A stretch of DNA of 9,506 nt from Chitinophagaceae bacterium (GCA_947442905.1 CANEWV010000037.1:1-9506); one strand, 5' to 3'. Shown: positions 1 through 7,320, counted from the first letter of the stretch. Made by a program: numbers and translations. Notes: a model not told the origin generated them from the letters alone.

Positions 1-963
1 AGAGTGGTGTTACTTGCAAAAGGCGATAGTGTGATTACCAACGATTTCGGCAATGAAGGCACGGGCGGACATAGTCATTTGGTGTATCCATGGAAAACCG
101 AAACAACGTATAAGTTTTTAGTAACTGCATTAACAGACTCGGCTTCTCAAACCACTATTTATACGGGTTATTTTTATATTCCTGAAAAACAAAAATGGAA
201 ATTGATAGCGAGTTTTTCGGCGCCAAAAGATGGAAAAAATTTGCGTGGCTTATATTCATTTAGTGAAAACTTTGTAGGCGTTAATGGGCAGCTAGAAAGA
301 AAAGCTTTGTTTGGAAATCAGTGGATTCAAAACGGCGCCAATGGCCAGTGGCAGGAGCTTACAGAAGCTCGTTTCACTTATGATGTTACCGGTAAAATGG
401 GCGATAGAATTGATTATGGCGCAGGTGTTACCCCTGCTGGTGCCTTTGAACTTTGGCATGGTGGTTTTAAAAATGCTACTTCAAATTATGGTCAAATTTT
501 TAATAGACCAGCCGGGAAAAATAAACCAGTGATTGATTTTACAAAAGATGCAGATTCCTTACGTCAGGCTCAGCATGATATTGCACAAATCAATGCAGCT
601 ATTACTGCGCGCGCAATTGATACTACAGGAACTGTAGGTGGTGTTTATTATCAAATTATAAAAGAAGGTACTAGTGATTATGTGCGCGTATCCGATACGG
701 TAACCGTGCATTATAAAGGAACGCTCTTAAAAGACGGTTCTATTTTTGATCAAACAAAAGATAAACCCGCTCGTTTTCCTTTGCAGCGTCTTATAAAAGG
801 CTGGCAAATAGGGGTGCCTAAATGCAGGGTAGGGGGTACTATCAAAATTATTATTCCTTCAGGTATTGCTTACGGAATGCGGTCAAGAAGTAAAGCCATA
901 CCAGCTAATAGTGTGTTGGTATTTGAGATTGAGGTAGTTAAGGCAGAGCCTGCCAAAAGCTAG
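1..963 (+). CDS. DUF3472 protein with C-terminal FKBP-type peptidyl-prolyl isomerase domain (5' truncated)
   Basis: The reading frame is open from base 1, so the GTG at 4 is probably internal and the true start and any signal peptide lie left of the window. Residues are numbered from that GTG. Residues 1-180 resemble the core of DUF3472 proteins, a family of unknown function common in secreted Bacteroidota proteins (GNEGTGGHSHLVY near 16-28, TELTEARFT-like QELTEARFT near 117-125, RPAGKNKPVIDF near 168-179). A linker leads to an FKBP domain at about 209-313. Seen there are VTVHYKGTL, IFDQ, LIKGW, IAYG and LVFEIEV, giving the usual FKBP pocket residues Y237, F248, D249, F258, I264, W267, Y290 and F307. 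The isomerase is therefore likely active, in the periplasm or on the surface if the protein is exported. The role of the DUF3472 half is not known. No convincing terminator follows the stop codon. Confidence 0.85.
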   Translation, partial: RVVLLAKGDSVITNDFGNEGTGGHSHLVYPWKTETTYKFLVTALTDSASQTTIYTGYFYIPEKQKWKLIASFSAPKDGKNLRGLYSFSENFVGVNGQLERKALFGNQWIQNGANGQWQELTEARFTYDVTGKMGDRIDYGAGVTPAGAFELWHGGFKNATSNYGQIFNRPAGKNKPVIDFTKDADSLRQAQHDIAQINAAITARAIDTTGTVGGVYYQIIKEGTSDYVRVSDTVTVHYKGTLLKDGSIFDQTKDKPARFPLQRLIKGWQIGVPKCRVGGTIKIIIPSGIAYGMRSRSKAIPANSVLVFEIEVVKAEPAKS

Positions 964-1009
964 TTTTGTGGAAGATTTTAGGTTATTTGAAGGCTAAATT
1001 TCAATTTTA

Positions 1010-1041
1010 TTTGCTTAATGCCCACCAAGGCGCTATTTTTG
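1010..1041 (+). promoter_or_regulatory. Bacteroidota-type housekeeping promoter of the his operon
   Basis: TTTG at 1010-1013 is followed after exactly 20 bases by TATTTTTG at 1034-1041. This fits the known Bacteroidota consensus, TTTG at -33, a 19-21 base spacer and TAnnTTTG at -7, with no mismatch. Transcription would start roughly five or six bases after the last G, near 1046-1048, which is inferred. It is the only convincing promoter seen in the 208-base gap between the FKBP gene and hisG, and it lies immediately upstream of the histidine leader peptide. Confidence 0.7.
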
Positions 1042-1048
1042 CACTCTA

Positions 1049-1099
1049 ATGAAACAATTTACACATAACCACCATCATCATTACTTACCAAACGGGTAG
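1049..1099 (+). CDS. hisL: Histidine operon leader peptide (16 aa)
   Basis: ATG at 1049-1051 opens a 16-codon frame, MKQFTHNHHHHYLPNG, closed by TAG at 1097-1099. Five of the sixteen residues are histidine, four of them consecutive (codons at 1064, 1070, 1073, 1076 and 1079). The frame lies just downstream of a consensus promoter and just upstream of an intrinsic terminator and hisG, which is the arrangement of classical his attenuators. Ribosome stalling on the His codons when charged tRNA-His is scarce would cover the CUUACC segment at 1084-1089. Reaching the stop codon would instead cover 1095-1100. It is a sensor, not a protein with its own activity. No Shine-Dalgarno sequence is present and the predicted transcript start is only a few bases away. 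Confidence 0.85.
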   Translation: MKQFTHNHHHHYLPNG

Positions 1100-1143
1100 G
1101 CTGTAGGTGTTTGTGTCATTATAAAACATTGAAGAGGCTTACC
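1084..1143 (+). promoter_or_regulatory. His attenuator: alternative 1:2 hairpin and 2:3 antiterminator
   Basis: Segment 1, CUUACC (1084-1089), can pair with segment 2, GGUAGG (1095-1100), across a five-base loop. Segment 2, extended to GGUAGGCU (1095-1102), can instead pair with GGCUUACC (1136-1143), giving eight base pairs including two G-U pairs. That second pairing uses the 5' arm of the terminator at 1132-1159 and so is mutually exclusive with it. Segment 1 lies within the end of the leader peptide frame and segment 2 overlaps its stop codon. Stalling at the last His codons should therefore mask segment 1, free segment 2 and favour the antiterminator. The pairings were found by eye and no folding energies were computed. 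Confidence 0.75.
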
Positions 1144-1154
1144 ATTTGGTAGGC
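1084..1154 (+). repeat. Two near-identical hairpin units in the his leader
   Basis: CTTACCA-AACG-GGTAGGC at 1084-1101 and CTTACCA-TTT-GGTAGGC at 1138-1154 share both seven-base arms exactly and differ only in the loop. The first unit makes the 1:2 hairpin and the second makes the upper part of the terminator stem. Because each unit's arms are complementary, the arms of the two units can also cross-pair, which is what creates the antiterminator. Confidence 0.8.
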
Positions 1155-1166
1155 CTCTTTTATTTT
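1131..1166 (+). terminator. Intrinsic terminator of the his attenuator
   Basis: Bases 1132-1143 pair with 1148-1159 in a 12-base-pair stem (AAGAGGCUUACC with GGUAGGCCUCUU, one G-U pair) closed by a four-base AUUU loop. A G-U pair at 1131/1160 could extend it. The stem runs into a U-rich tail, TTTT then A then TTTT, to 1166. It ends six bases before the hisG start codon, so it can stop transcription before the operon unless the antiterminator forms. In readthrough RNA the same hairpin would sit against the hisG start and could also affect ribosome access. Confidence 0.85.
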
Positions 1167-1171
1167 AATCT

Positions 1172-2032
1172 ATGAATATGAAATTAAGGTTAGCGATTCA
1201 AAAAAGTGGAAGGTTACACGACGATTCTATCAAACTCTTGAAAGAGTGTGGGATTGATATTAGTAATGGCCTGAACAAGTTAAAGGCAGAAGCTTCTAAT
1301 TTCCCCATCGAAGTTTATTTTTTGCGTGATGATGATATTCCTCAATACGTAGAAGATGGCGTTGCGGATATTGGTATTGTTGGAGAAAATGTAGTGTATG
1401 AAAAAAACAAGCCATTAACGGTGCTTAACAAATTGGGTTTTGGAAAGTGCAGGTTAAGTGTTGCAGTGCGTAAATCTGAAAACTATACCGGTATTTCTTT
1501 TTTAGAAGGTAAAAAAGTAGCGACTAGTTACCCTGTTATTTTAACCAAGTATTTAAAAGATAAAGGTGTTAACGCAGAAGTGCATGAGATTAGCGGTAGC
1601 GTAGAAATTGCGCCAAGCATTGGACTTGCGGATGCTATTTGTGATTTGGTAAGCAGTGGTTCTACTTTATTTTCGAACGGACTACAAGAAGCAGAAACTA
1701 TTTTATCATCAGAAGCGGTACTTGTGGCTACCAATAGTTTAGATGCACAAAAACAGCAAATTATAGACCGCTTGCTTTTTAGAATTGAATCTGTAAAAAA
1801 AGCGCGCAATACCAAATACATTTTATTAAATGCGCCAAACGATAAGTTATCTGACATTATCGCGCTTCTCCCTGGCATGAAAAGCCCCACCGTACTGCCC
1901 TTGGCGGAACCTGGTTGGAGTAGTGTACATAGTGTACTTAATGAAAATGATTTCTGGGAAATTATTGAGCAGTTAAAAGCTGCTGGTGCGCAAGGAATTT
2001 TAGTGGTACCTATCGAAAAAATGGTGATATAA
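1172..2032 (+). CDS. hisG: ATP phosphoribosyltransferase, long form (HisG_L)
   Basis: This enzyme condenses ATP with PRPP to phosphoribosyl-ATP, the first committed step of histidine synthesis, in the cytoplasm. At 286 residues it is the long form, which needs no HisZ partner. The N-terminal catalytic part begins RLAIQKSGRL and carries the PRPP-binding signature SGSVEIAPSIGLADAICDLV at 141-160. Residues about 212-286 form the ACT-like regulatory domain that in characterised long HisGs binds histidine for feedback inhibition. The ATG at 1172 was chosen. A second ATG at 1178 is possible, since no Shine-Dalgarno sequence separates them. It is the first structural gene after the leader attenuator, and hisD starts nine bases after its stop codon, indicating a shared transcript. 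Confidence 0.96.
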   Translation: MNMKLRLAIQKSGRLHDDSIKLLKECGIDISNGLNKLKAEASNFPIEVYFLRDDDIPQYVEDGVADIGIVGENVVYEKNKPLTVLNKLGFGKCRLSVAVRKSENYTGISFLEGKKVATSYPVILTKYLKDKGVNAEVHEISGSVEIAPSIGLADAICDLVSSGSTLFSNGLQEAETILSSEAVLVATNSLDAQKQQIIDRLLFRIESVKKARNTKYILLNAPNDKLSDIIALLPGMKSPTVLPLAEPGWSSVHSVLNENDFWEIIEQLKAAGAQGILVVPIEKMVI

Positions 2033-2041
2033 ATTTATTGT

Positions 2042-3322
2042 ATGAAAATAATTGAAAACCCTTTAGATGCTTCACTTCCGGAATTACTCCAAAGACCAGC
2101 CATGGATCATGCGGCATTATATGCAGTGGTGCAGGGTGTTTTGGATGGGGTAAAAAAAGAAGGTGATAAAGCGGTGGCTGCTTATACCCAAAAATTTGAT
2201 GGGGTAACTATGGATACTGCCTTGGTTACCGAAGCAGGAATTAATGAAGCAGCATTAGCGCTGTCACCTGCATTAAAAGAAGCCATACAACTAGCTGCAA
2301 AAAATATCAGGTGTTTTCATGAAGCGCAGGTTTCAGAAACTATAAAAATAGAAACCATGCCTGGCGTAAGCTGCTGGCGTAAAAGTGTAGGGATTGATAA
2401 AGTGGGGCTTTATATACCAGGTGGATCGGCACCTTTATTTAGTACGGTTTTAATGCTTGGGATACCGGCTGTTATAGCCGGTTGCAAAGAAATTATTTTG
2501 TGTACACCCCCTGCGGCAAACGGTAAAGTACATCCAGCTATTTTATATGCAGCAAGGGTGGTTGGTATTACTCGAATATTTAAAATAGGTGGAGTGCAGG
2601 CTATTGCAGCCATGGCATACGGCACCGAAACAGTACCGCAGGTGTATAAAATTTTTGGTCCGGGTAATCAGTATGTAACGGCTGCAAAACAACTAGTGCA
2701 ACAATCGGGTGTGGCTATTGATATGCCTGCTGGCCCCAGCGAGGTTTGTGTGTTAGCCGATGAAACCTGCAATCCTGCATTTGTGGCTTCCGATTTATTA
2801 TCACAAGCAGAACATGGCCCTGATAGTCAGGTATTACTTGTAAGTACGAGTAAAAAAGTAGTGGCGGAAGTAGAAGTAGCTTTAGCTGCGCAATTAGCGC
2901 TGCTGCCGCGAAAAGATATTGCACAAAAAGCACTAGATAACAGTACCGCAATTGTAGTGGACGATATGGAGCGTGCTATATTTATAGTGAATAGTTATGC
3001 GGCAGAGCATTTGATACTCGCATGTAAAAATGATGAAGTGGTTTCAGAAAAAATCACCAATGCGGGATCTGTATTTTTAGGAAATTACAGTCCAGAATCG
3101 GTAGGGGATTATGCGAGTGGCACCAATCATACACTACCTACAAGTGGTTATGCAAGAGCGTATAGTGGTGTGAGTGTAGATAGCTTTGTAAAAAAGATGA
3201 CCTTTCAAAAATTAACGCCCGCAGGACTACAGGCCATTGGAGCGGCCGTAGAAACGATGGCAGCAGCAGAAGGGTTAGACGCACATAAAAATGCTATCAC
3301 CATTCGCCTCCAATCATTATAA
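2042..3322 (+). CDS. hisD: Histidinol dehydrogenase
   Basis: This zinc enzyme oxidises L-histidinol to histidine in two NAD-dependent steps, the end of the pathway. The 426 residues match the usual length. Family signatures seen are GLYIPGGSAPLFSTVLMLGIP (122-142), IFGPGNQYV, IDMPAGPSEV and the zinc/catalytic region LLSQAEHGPDSQ. Residues corresponding to the E. coli zinc ligands are Q255, H258, D356 and H415. The catalytic pair is E322-H323, and all are shifted by four from the E. coli numbers. No damage is visible. It follows hisG by nine bases and precedes hisC by 26 bases, so it is co-transcribed and shares the leader attenuator. Confidence 0.97.
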   Translation: MKIIENPLDASLPELLQRPAMDHAALYAVVQGVLDGVKKEGDKAVAAYTQKFDGVTMDTALVTEAGINEAALALSPALKEAIQLAAKNIRCFHEAQVSETIKIETMPGVSCWRKSVGIDKVGLYIPGGSAPLFSTVLMLGIPAVIAGCKEIILCTPPAANGKVHPAILYAARVVGITRIFKIGGVQAIAAMAYGTETVPQVYKIFGPGNQYVTAAKQLVQQSGVAIDMPAGPSEVCVLADETCNPAFVASDLLSQAEHGPDSQVLLVSTSKKVVAEVEVALAAQLALLPRKDIAQKALDNSTAIVVDDMERAIFIVNSYAAEHLILACKNDEVVSEKITNAGSVFLGNYSPESVGDYASGTNHTLPTSGYARAYSGVSVDSFVKKMTFQKLTPAGLQAIGAAVETMAAAEGLDAHKNAITIRLQSL

Positions 3323-3348
3323 AAACTAGAAAGTATAAATACACTAAC

Positions 3349-4401
3349 ATGTTTGACGTACAAAAATTAGTTAGAGACAATATTAAAAACCTGGCACCGT
3401 ATTCATCGGCAAGGGATGAATTTAGTGGAGCTGCTAAAGTGTTTTTAGACGCCAATGAAAATAGTTTTGGCTCACCACTAACAAAGTGGTACAACCGCTA
3501 TCCAGACCCGCATCAAGTGGCTATTAAAAAGGCTTTGTCTACTATAAAATCAGTTTCGGCGGAGCAAATATTTATTGGTAATGGTAGTGATGAGTGTATC
3601 GATTTACTTTTCAGAAGTTTTTGTGAGCCAGGTAAGGATAATATTATTATTTGTCCGCCAACATATGGGATGTATGAAGTGTCGGCGAATATTAATAATG
3701 TGCAAATTAAAAAAGCACCCTTACTTCCTGATTTTCAGTTGGATCTTATTCATCTCGAAAATTTAATTGACCCCAACACAAAAATTATTTGGATTTGCTC
3801 GCCTAATAATCCTACCGGTAATTCTATTGATCGTGCATCCATAGAAATGGTGCTCAATAATTTTAATGGGATAGTGGTAATAGACGAAGCCTATATTAAT
3901 TTTTCGAAACAAAAATCTTTTATTCAGGAATTAGCAGATTATCCAAACCTCGTGGTGTTGCAAACCTTAAGTAAAGCATGGGGACTTGCTGGTTTAAGGC
4001 TGGGTATGGCATTTGCTTCTGTAGAGATTATTTCTATTTTAGATAAAGTAAAACCTCCGTACAATATCAATACCGCTACCCAAGAACTGGTGCTTAAAGC
4101 ATTAGAAGAAGTTGGGCAGGTAAACGATATGATAAAAATTATTGTAGACATGCGGGAAGCGCTAGCCGGTGTGTTTAGACAAATGCCAACCGTAGAAAAA
4201 GTATATCCTTCCGACGCTAATTTTTTACTCGTTAAAATAGCAGAAGCTAGGGCCGTGTATGACTTTTTGTTAACACAGCAAATAGTGGTAAGAGACCGCA
4301 GTAACGTGGAACTTTGCGAAAACTGCCTACGTATTACCATTGGTACCGAAAAAGAAAACACTTTGTTAGTAGACGCCATGCAGGCCTGGTATAACAAGTA
4401 A
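3349..4401 (+). CDS. hisC: Histidinol-phosphate aminotransferase
   Basis: This PLP-dependent class I/II (fold type I) aminotransferase transfers an amino group from glutamate to imidazole-acetol phosphate, giving L-histidinol phosphate. Its 350 residues fit the family. Visible landmarks are LDANENSFGSP (33-43), the substrate-arm YPDP (51-54), CSPNNPTGN (150-158), IDEAYINF with PLP-anchoring D179 and Y182, and TLSKAWGLAGLRLG with Schiff-base lysine K209 and R217. R328 in CLRITIG is the expected carboxylate-binding arginine. It is the third gene of the his cluster. The next 67 bases contain no convincing promoter and only a weak AT-rich inverted repeat, after which two non-histidine genes interrupt the usual run into hisB. 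Confidence 0.96.
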   Translation: MFDVQKLVRDNIKNLAPYSSARDEFSGAAKVFLDANENSFGSPLTKWYNRYPDPHQVAIKKALSTIKSVSAEQIFIGNGSDECIDLLFRSFCEPGKDNIIICPPTYGMYEVSANINNVQIKKAPLLPDFQLDLIHLENLIDPNTKIIWICSPNNPTGNSIDRASIEMVLNNFNGIVVIDEAYINFSKQKSFIQELADYPNLVVLQTLSKAWGLAGLRLGMAFASVEIISILDKVKPPYNINTATQELVLKALEEVGQVNDMIKIIVDMREALAGVFRQMPTVEKVYPSDANFLLVKIAEARAVYDFLLTQQIVVRDRSNVELCENCLRITIGTEKENTLLVDAMQAWYNK

Positions 4402-4468
4402 ACAAAATGCCCTTTACGTTTAAATAATAATTATATTAGGGTTCTATTTATACAACAATTAATACACT
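4402..4468 (+). other. Intergenic gap between hisC and the redox pair
   Basis: This is the longest gap within the plus-strand cluster after the leader. CCCT (4410-4413) can pair with AGGG (4438-4441), but the loop is about 24 AT-rich bases and no T-tract follows, so it is a poor terminator candidate. TATATTAG at 4432-4439 is one mismatch from TAnnTTTG, but no TTTG or TTG occurs at the required distance upstream. Neither a terminator nor a new promoter is supported. Transcription from the his promoter probably continues through it. Confidence 0.45.
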
Positions 4469-5746
4469 ATGAAAAAAGTTACTCAAATTTCGGTTTTCTC
4501 AAGCTTGTTTATTTTGATGCTACTTGCAGCAACTAGCAGTTCTGCGCAAAATATTAAGCCCGACACAGACAATGCAGGTTTAACATTACCTAAAGGATTT
4601 GCAGCATTAAAAGTAGCAGACAATGTTGGACGCACAAGACATATTGTAGTAAATAAGCAAGGTGCTATTTATGCAAAACTTGAAAGACTTGATAATGGAA
4701 AAGGAATTGTTGTTTTAAAAGATACGGATGGTGATGGCAGAACTGAAACAAAAACAACATTTGCTAATTATATTGGAACGGGTATCGCTATCAAAGGGAA
4801 TTATTTATATGCTAGTTCAAATAAAGAAGTGTTTAAGTATGCACTTAATGAGAACGGTGATATTGTGGATGAAAATGCAGCAGCAACACTTGTAATCGGA
4901 CTTGTTGATAAAGGTCAGCACAATTCAAAATCTATTACATTAGACAATGCGGGCAATATTTATGTAAATGTGGGTGCGCCATCCAATTCATGTCAAGAAA
5001 AAGACCGTACCAAAGGTTCTATGGGCATGATGCCTTGTCCAATTTTAGATTCGGCAGGTGGTATCTGGCAGTTTAAAACTGATCAGTTAAATCAAACCTA
5101 TGCAACCGGTGTTAGATACGCAACAGGCCTTAGAAATGTTGTAGGACTTGATTGGAACAACCAACTCAATCAGTTATTTGTTACGCAGCATGGTAGAGAT
5201 ATGCTCAACAATTTATTTCCTGATTTATATGATACTACTGTAAGTGCCGAGCTTCCTTCAGAAACGATGTATGCGATTAATAAAGGCGATAACGCAGGTT
5301 GGCCTTATGTTTATTACGATCATGTAAAAGGTAAAAAAATGATGGCGCCAGAATATGGTGGCGATGGTAAAAAAACAGTAGACGATAAATATATTAATCC
5401 GGCTATGGCGTTTCCTGCGCATATGGCGCCAAATGGTTTATTGTTTTATACCGGCAATCAATTCCCTGCTCGTTACAAGAATGGTGCATTTATTGCGTTT
5501 CATGGCTCATGGAATAGATCTCCACTTCCACAAGAAGGTTATTATGTTGTTTTTGTTCCGTACGAAAATGGTAAACCAACTGGTAAATGGGAAGTATTTG
5601 CTGATGGATTTTCTGGAAAAACAGTGGTTAAAAATCCACGTGATGCACAGCACCGTCCTTGTGGTTTAGCGGAAGGACCTGATGGATCACTCTATATTTC
5701 AGACGACGTAAAAGGAACGATTTACAGAATCATGTATCAAAAATAA
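4469..5746 (+). CDS. Secreted PQQ-type sorbosone dehydrogenase-like beta-propeller protein
   Basis: The 425-residue product starts with a Sec signal peptide (basic MKK, hydrophobic stretch about 9-22, likely cleavage after SSSA at residue 26), so it acts in the periplasm. The remainder resembles the L-sorbosone dehydrogenase / soluble glucose dehydrogenase family, six-bladed propellers that oxidise sugars or alcohols with PQQ. Visible features are KDTDGDGRTE near 84-93, a calcium-loop-like motif, the conserved GLRNVVGLDWN near 220-230, PAHMAPNGLLFYTG near 316-329, FHGSWNR at 344-350, and a closing RPCGLAEGPDGSLYISDD near 396-413. PQQ use and the substrate are inferred from the family; many members are uncharacterised. 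A cytochrome c gene follows after six bases and is its probable electron acceptor. It is oddly placed between hisC and hisB. Confidence 0.85.
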   Translation: MKKVTQISVFSSLFILMLLAATSSSAQNIKPDTDNAGLTLPKGFAALKVADNVGRTRHIVVNKQGAIYAKLERLDNGKGIVVLKDTDGDGRTETKTTFANYIGTGIAIKGNYLYASSNKEVFKYALNENGDIVDENAAATLVIGLVDKGQHNSKSITLDNAGNIYVNVGAPSNSCQEKDRTKGSMGMMPCPILDSAGGIWQFKTDQLNQTYATGVRYATGLRNVVGLDWNNQLNQLFVTQHGRDMLNNLFPDLYDTTVSAELPSETMYAINKGDNAGWPYVYYDHVKGKKMMAPEYGGDGKKTVDDKYINPAMAFPAHMAPNGLLFYTGNQFPARYKNGAFIAFHGSWNRSPLPQEGYYVVFVPYENGKPTGKWEVFADGFSGKTVVKNPRDAQHRPCGLAEGPDGSLYISDDVKGTIYRIMYQK

Positions 5747-5752
5747 GTAAGC

Positions 5753-6172
5753 ATGCAGCGTATTTTTTTAGTGTTTGTTGTAATGATGATTTCTTTTACA
5801 ACTGTTACGGCACAAACAAATAATAAATTAGCCGCAGCTAGTGCAGCACGCGGAAAAATGGTATACCTACAGCGCTGTATGGTTTGTCATCAAGCAGATG
5901 GGGGCGGCGTTCCTAAGCTTAATGCGCCATTAGATGCTTCTAGCACCGTTAATGGATCAGACATTGCAAAACTGGTAAAATATATTGTAAAAGGTTTAAA
6001 CGACCGCATCGAAATTGATGGTGAGTATTATGCCAATGCAATGCCTGCAGCCGACGATTTAAAAGATCAACAAATTGCAGACGTACTAACTTTTATCAGA
6101 AGCAATTGGTCTAATAAAGCAGGCCTTGTTACACTAGCACAGGTCAAGCAAATAAGAAGTAAATTAAAATAG
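5753..6172 (+). CDS. Periplasmic mono-haem c-type cytochrome
   Basis: The 139-residue protein has a Sec signal peptide (hydrophobic about 4-18, likely cleavage after VTA at residue 20, followed by Q), and then a small class I cytochrome c domain. The single haem site is CMVCH at 42-46. M97 in ANAMPAA is the likely distal ligand, and the C-terminal helix DQQIADVLTFIRSNW (105-119) is typical of the fold. There is no lipobox cysteine, so it should be soluble in the periplasm. It begins six bases after the sorbosone-dehydrogenase-like gene, which strongly suggests that the two work as a dehydrogenase and electron-acceptor pair. The final acceptor, presumably a terminal oxidase, is not in the window. 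hisB follows after 17 bases. Confidence 0.9.
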   Translation: MQRIFLVFVVMMISFTTVTAQTNNKLAAASAARGKMVYLQRCMVCHQADGGGVPKLNAPLDASSTVNGSDIAKLVKYIVKGLNDRIEIDGEYYANAMPAADDLKDQQIADVLTFIRSNWSNKAGLVTLAQVKQIRSKLK

Positions 6173-6189
6173 AGATTTAAACAAGCGGT

Positions 6190-7320
6190 ATGAAGCGGAT
6201 ATTATTTATAGATAGAGATGGTGTGATTTTAAGGGAACCGCCGCAAGATTTTCAGGTAGATAGTACAGACAAAACAAGCTTTGTACCAGGCGCTATTGTT
6301 GGACTCTCAAATATTGCCGCATCACTAGATTATTATAAAGTAATGGTGACCAACCAAGATGGACTTGGTACGCCTAGCTATCCTGCAGATACTTTTTATC
6401 CCTATCAAAATTTAATGCTTCGCACACTTGAAGGTGAAGGGTTCACCTTTGATGAAGTGATTATCGATACAACCTTTGCACACGAAAATGCGCCTACGCG
6501 TAAGCCGGGCACGGGCTTACTTACGCATCTGATTAATAATCCGGCTTACGATTTGAGCAACTCATACGTCATTGGCGACCGCTACACCGATATACAACTA
6601 GCCAAAAACCTAGGTTGTAAAGCCATTTATTTTAAAACTCCTTTGCACCCGCTTACACCGGAGCAGGACGCTGAACTCCGCAGCACCATTGCGCTTGAAA
6701 CAAGTAATTGGGAAGACGTTTATAGTTTTTTAAAGCTAGGTATCCGAAAAGTGAGCCATGCTCGAAACACCAACGAAACAAAAATACAAGTAGAACTAAA
6801 CCTGTCAGGATCGGGTATCGCTCAAATACATACCGGCCTTGGATTTTTTGATCATATGCTAGAGCAAATTGCGCGTCATGGAAATATTGACCTAGCCATC
6901 ACCACTAAAGGGGATTTACACATTGATGAGCATCACACGATTGAAGATACTGGACTAGCGCTTGGCGAAGCGTTTGCTATGGCGCTGGCCGACAAGCGCG
7001 GGATGGAGCGTTATGGTTTTGCTTTACCTATGGATGAAGCAGAAGCCAAAGTGCTTATTGACTTTGGCGGCCGAAACTGGCTCGTATGGGACGCAAGTTT
7101 TAAAAGAGAAAAAATAGGAGAGATGCCTACCGAAATGTTTTTCCATTTCTTTAAATCTTTTTCGGACGCAGCAAAATGTAATTTAAATATTAGTTGTGCT
7201 GGCGATAACGAGCATCATAAAATAGAAGCTATTTTTAAAGCATTTGCAAAAGCTATTAAAATGGCAGTTAAGCGTGATCCTTTTTCCAATCACTTGCCTT
7301 CAACAAAAGGCGTGCTTTAG
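6190..7320 (+). CDS. hisB: Bifunctional histidinol-phosphatase / imidazoleglycerol-phosphate dehydratase
   Basis: This fused enzyme dehydrates imidazole-glycerol phosphate and later removes phosphate from histidinol phosphate. Residues 1 to about 165 form a HAD-superfamily phosphatase with D8 and D10 (DRDG), TNQDG at 54-58, RKP with K105, and IGDRYTD with D130 and D134. Residues about 186-376 are the dehydratase, with metal-binding histidines in FFDHML (H222), DEHHTIED (H248, H249), HFFKSF and EHHKIE (H342, H343), and the terminal LPSTKGVL. The four zinc ligands of the E. coli phosphatase loop (C93, H95, C101, C103) are D93, T95, A101 and T103 here, so this domain probably works without zinc. 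As best recalled, other Bacteroidota HisBs look the same. It lies after the inserted redox genes and ends the plus-strand cluster; the next gene converges on it 19 bases away. Confidence 0.96.
   Translation: MKRILFIDRDGVILREPPQDFQVDSTDKTSFVPGAIVGLSNIAASLDYYKVMVTNQDGLGTPSYPADTFYPYQNLMLRTLEGEGFTFDEVIIDTTFAHENAPTRKPGTGLLTHLINNPAYDLSNSYVIGDRYTDIQLAKNLGCKAIYFKTPLHPLTPEQDAELRSTIALETSNWEDVYSFLKLGIRKVSHARNTNETKIQVELNLSGSGIAQIHTGLGFFDHMLEQIARHGNIDLAITTKGDLHIDEHHTIEDTGLALGEAFAMALADKRGMERYGFALPMDEAEAKVLIDFGGRNWLVWDASFKREKIGEMPTEMFFHFFKSFSDAAKCNLNISCAGDNEHHKIEAIFKAFAKAIKMAVKRDPFSNHLPSTKGVL

Noticed and set aside
1528..1890. 120-codon minus-strand frame inside hisG
   Set aside because: It lies wholly within a clear hisG coding sequence, has no recognisable domain and no promoter, so it is a shadow frame.
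3939..4397. 152-codon minus-strand frame inside hisC
   Set aside because: It is antisense to conserved PLP-aminotransferase motifs and its Ser/Thr-rich product has no family features.
4410..4441. Terminator after hisC formed by CCCT and AGGG
   Set aside because: It has four GC-rich pairs around a long AT-rich loop and no following T-run, so it is too weak to count as an intrinsic terminator.
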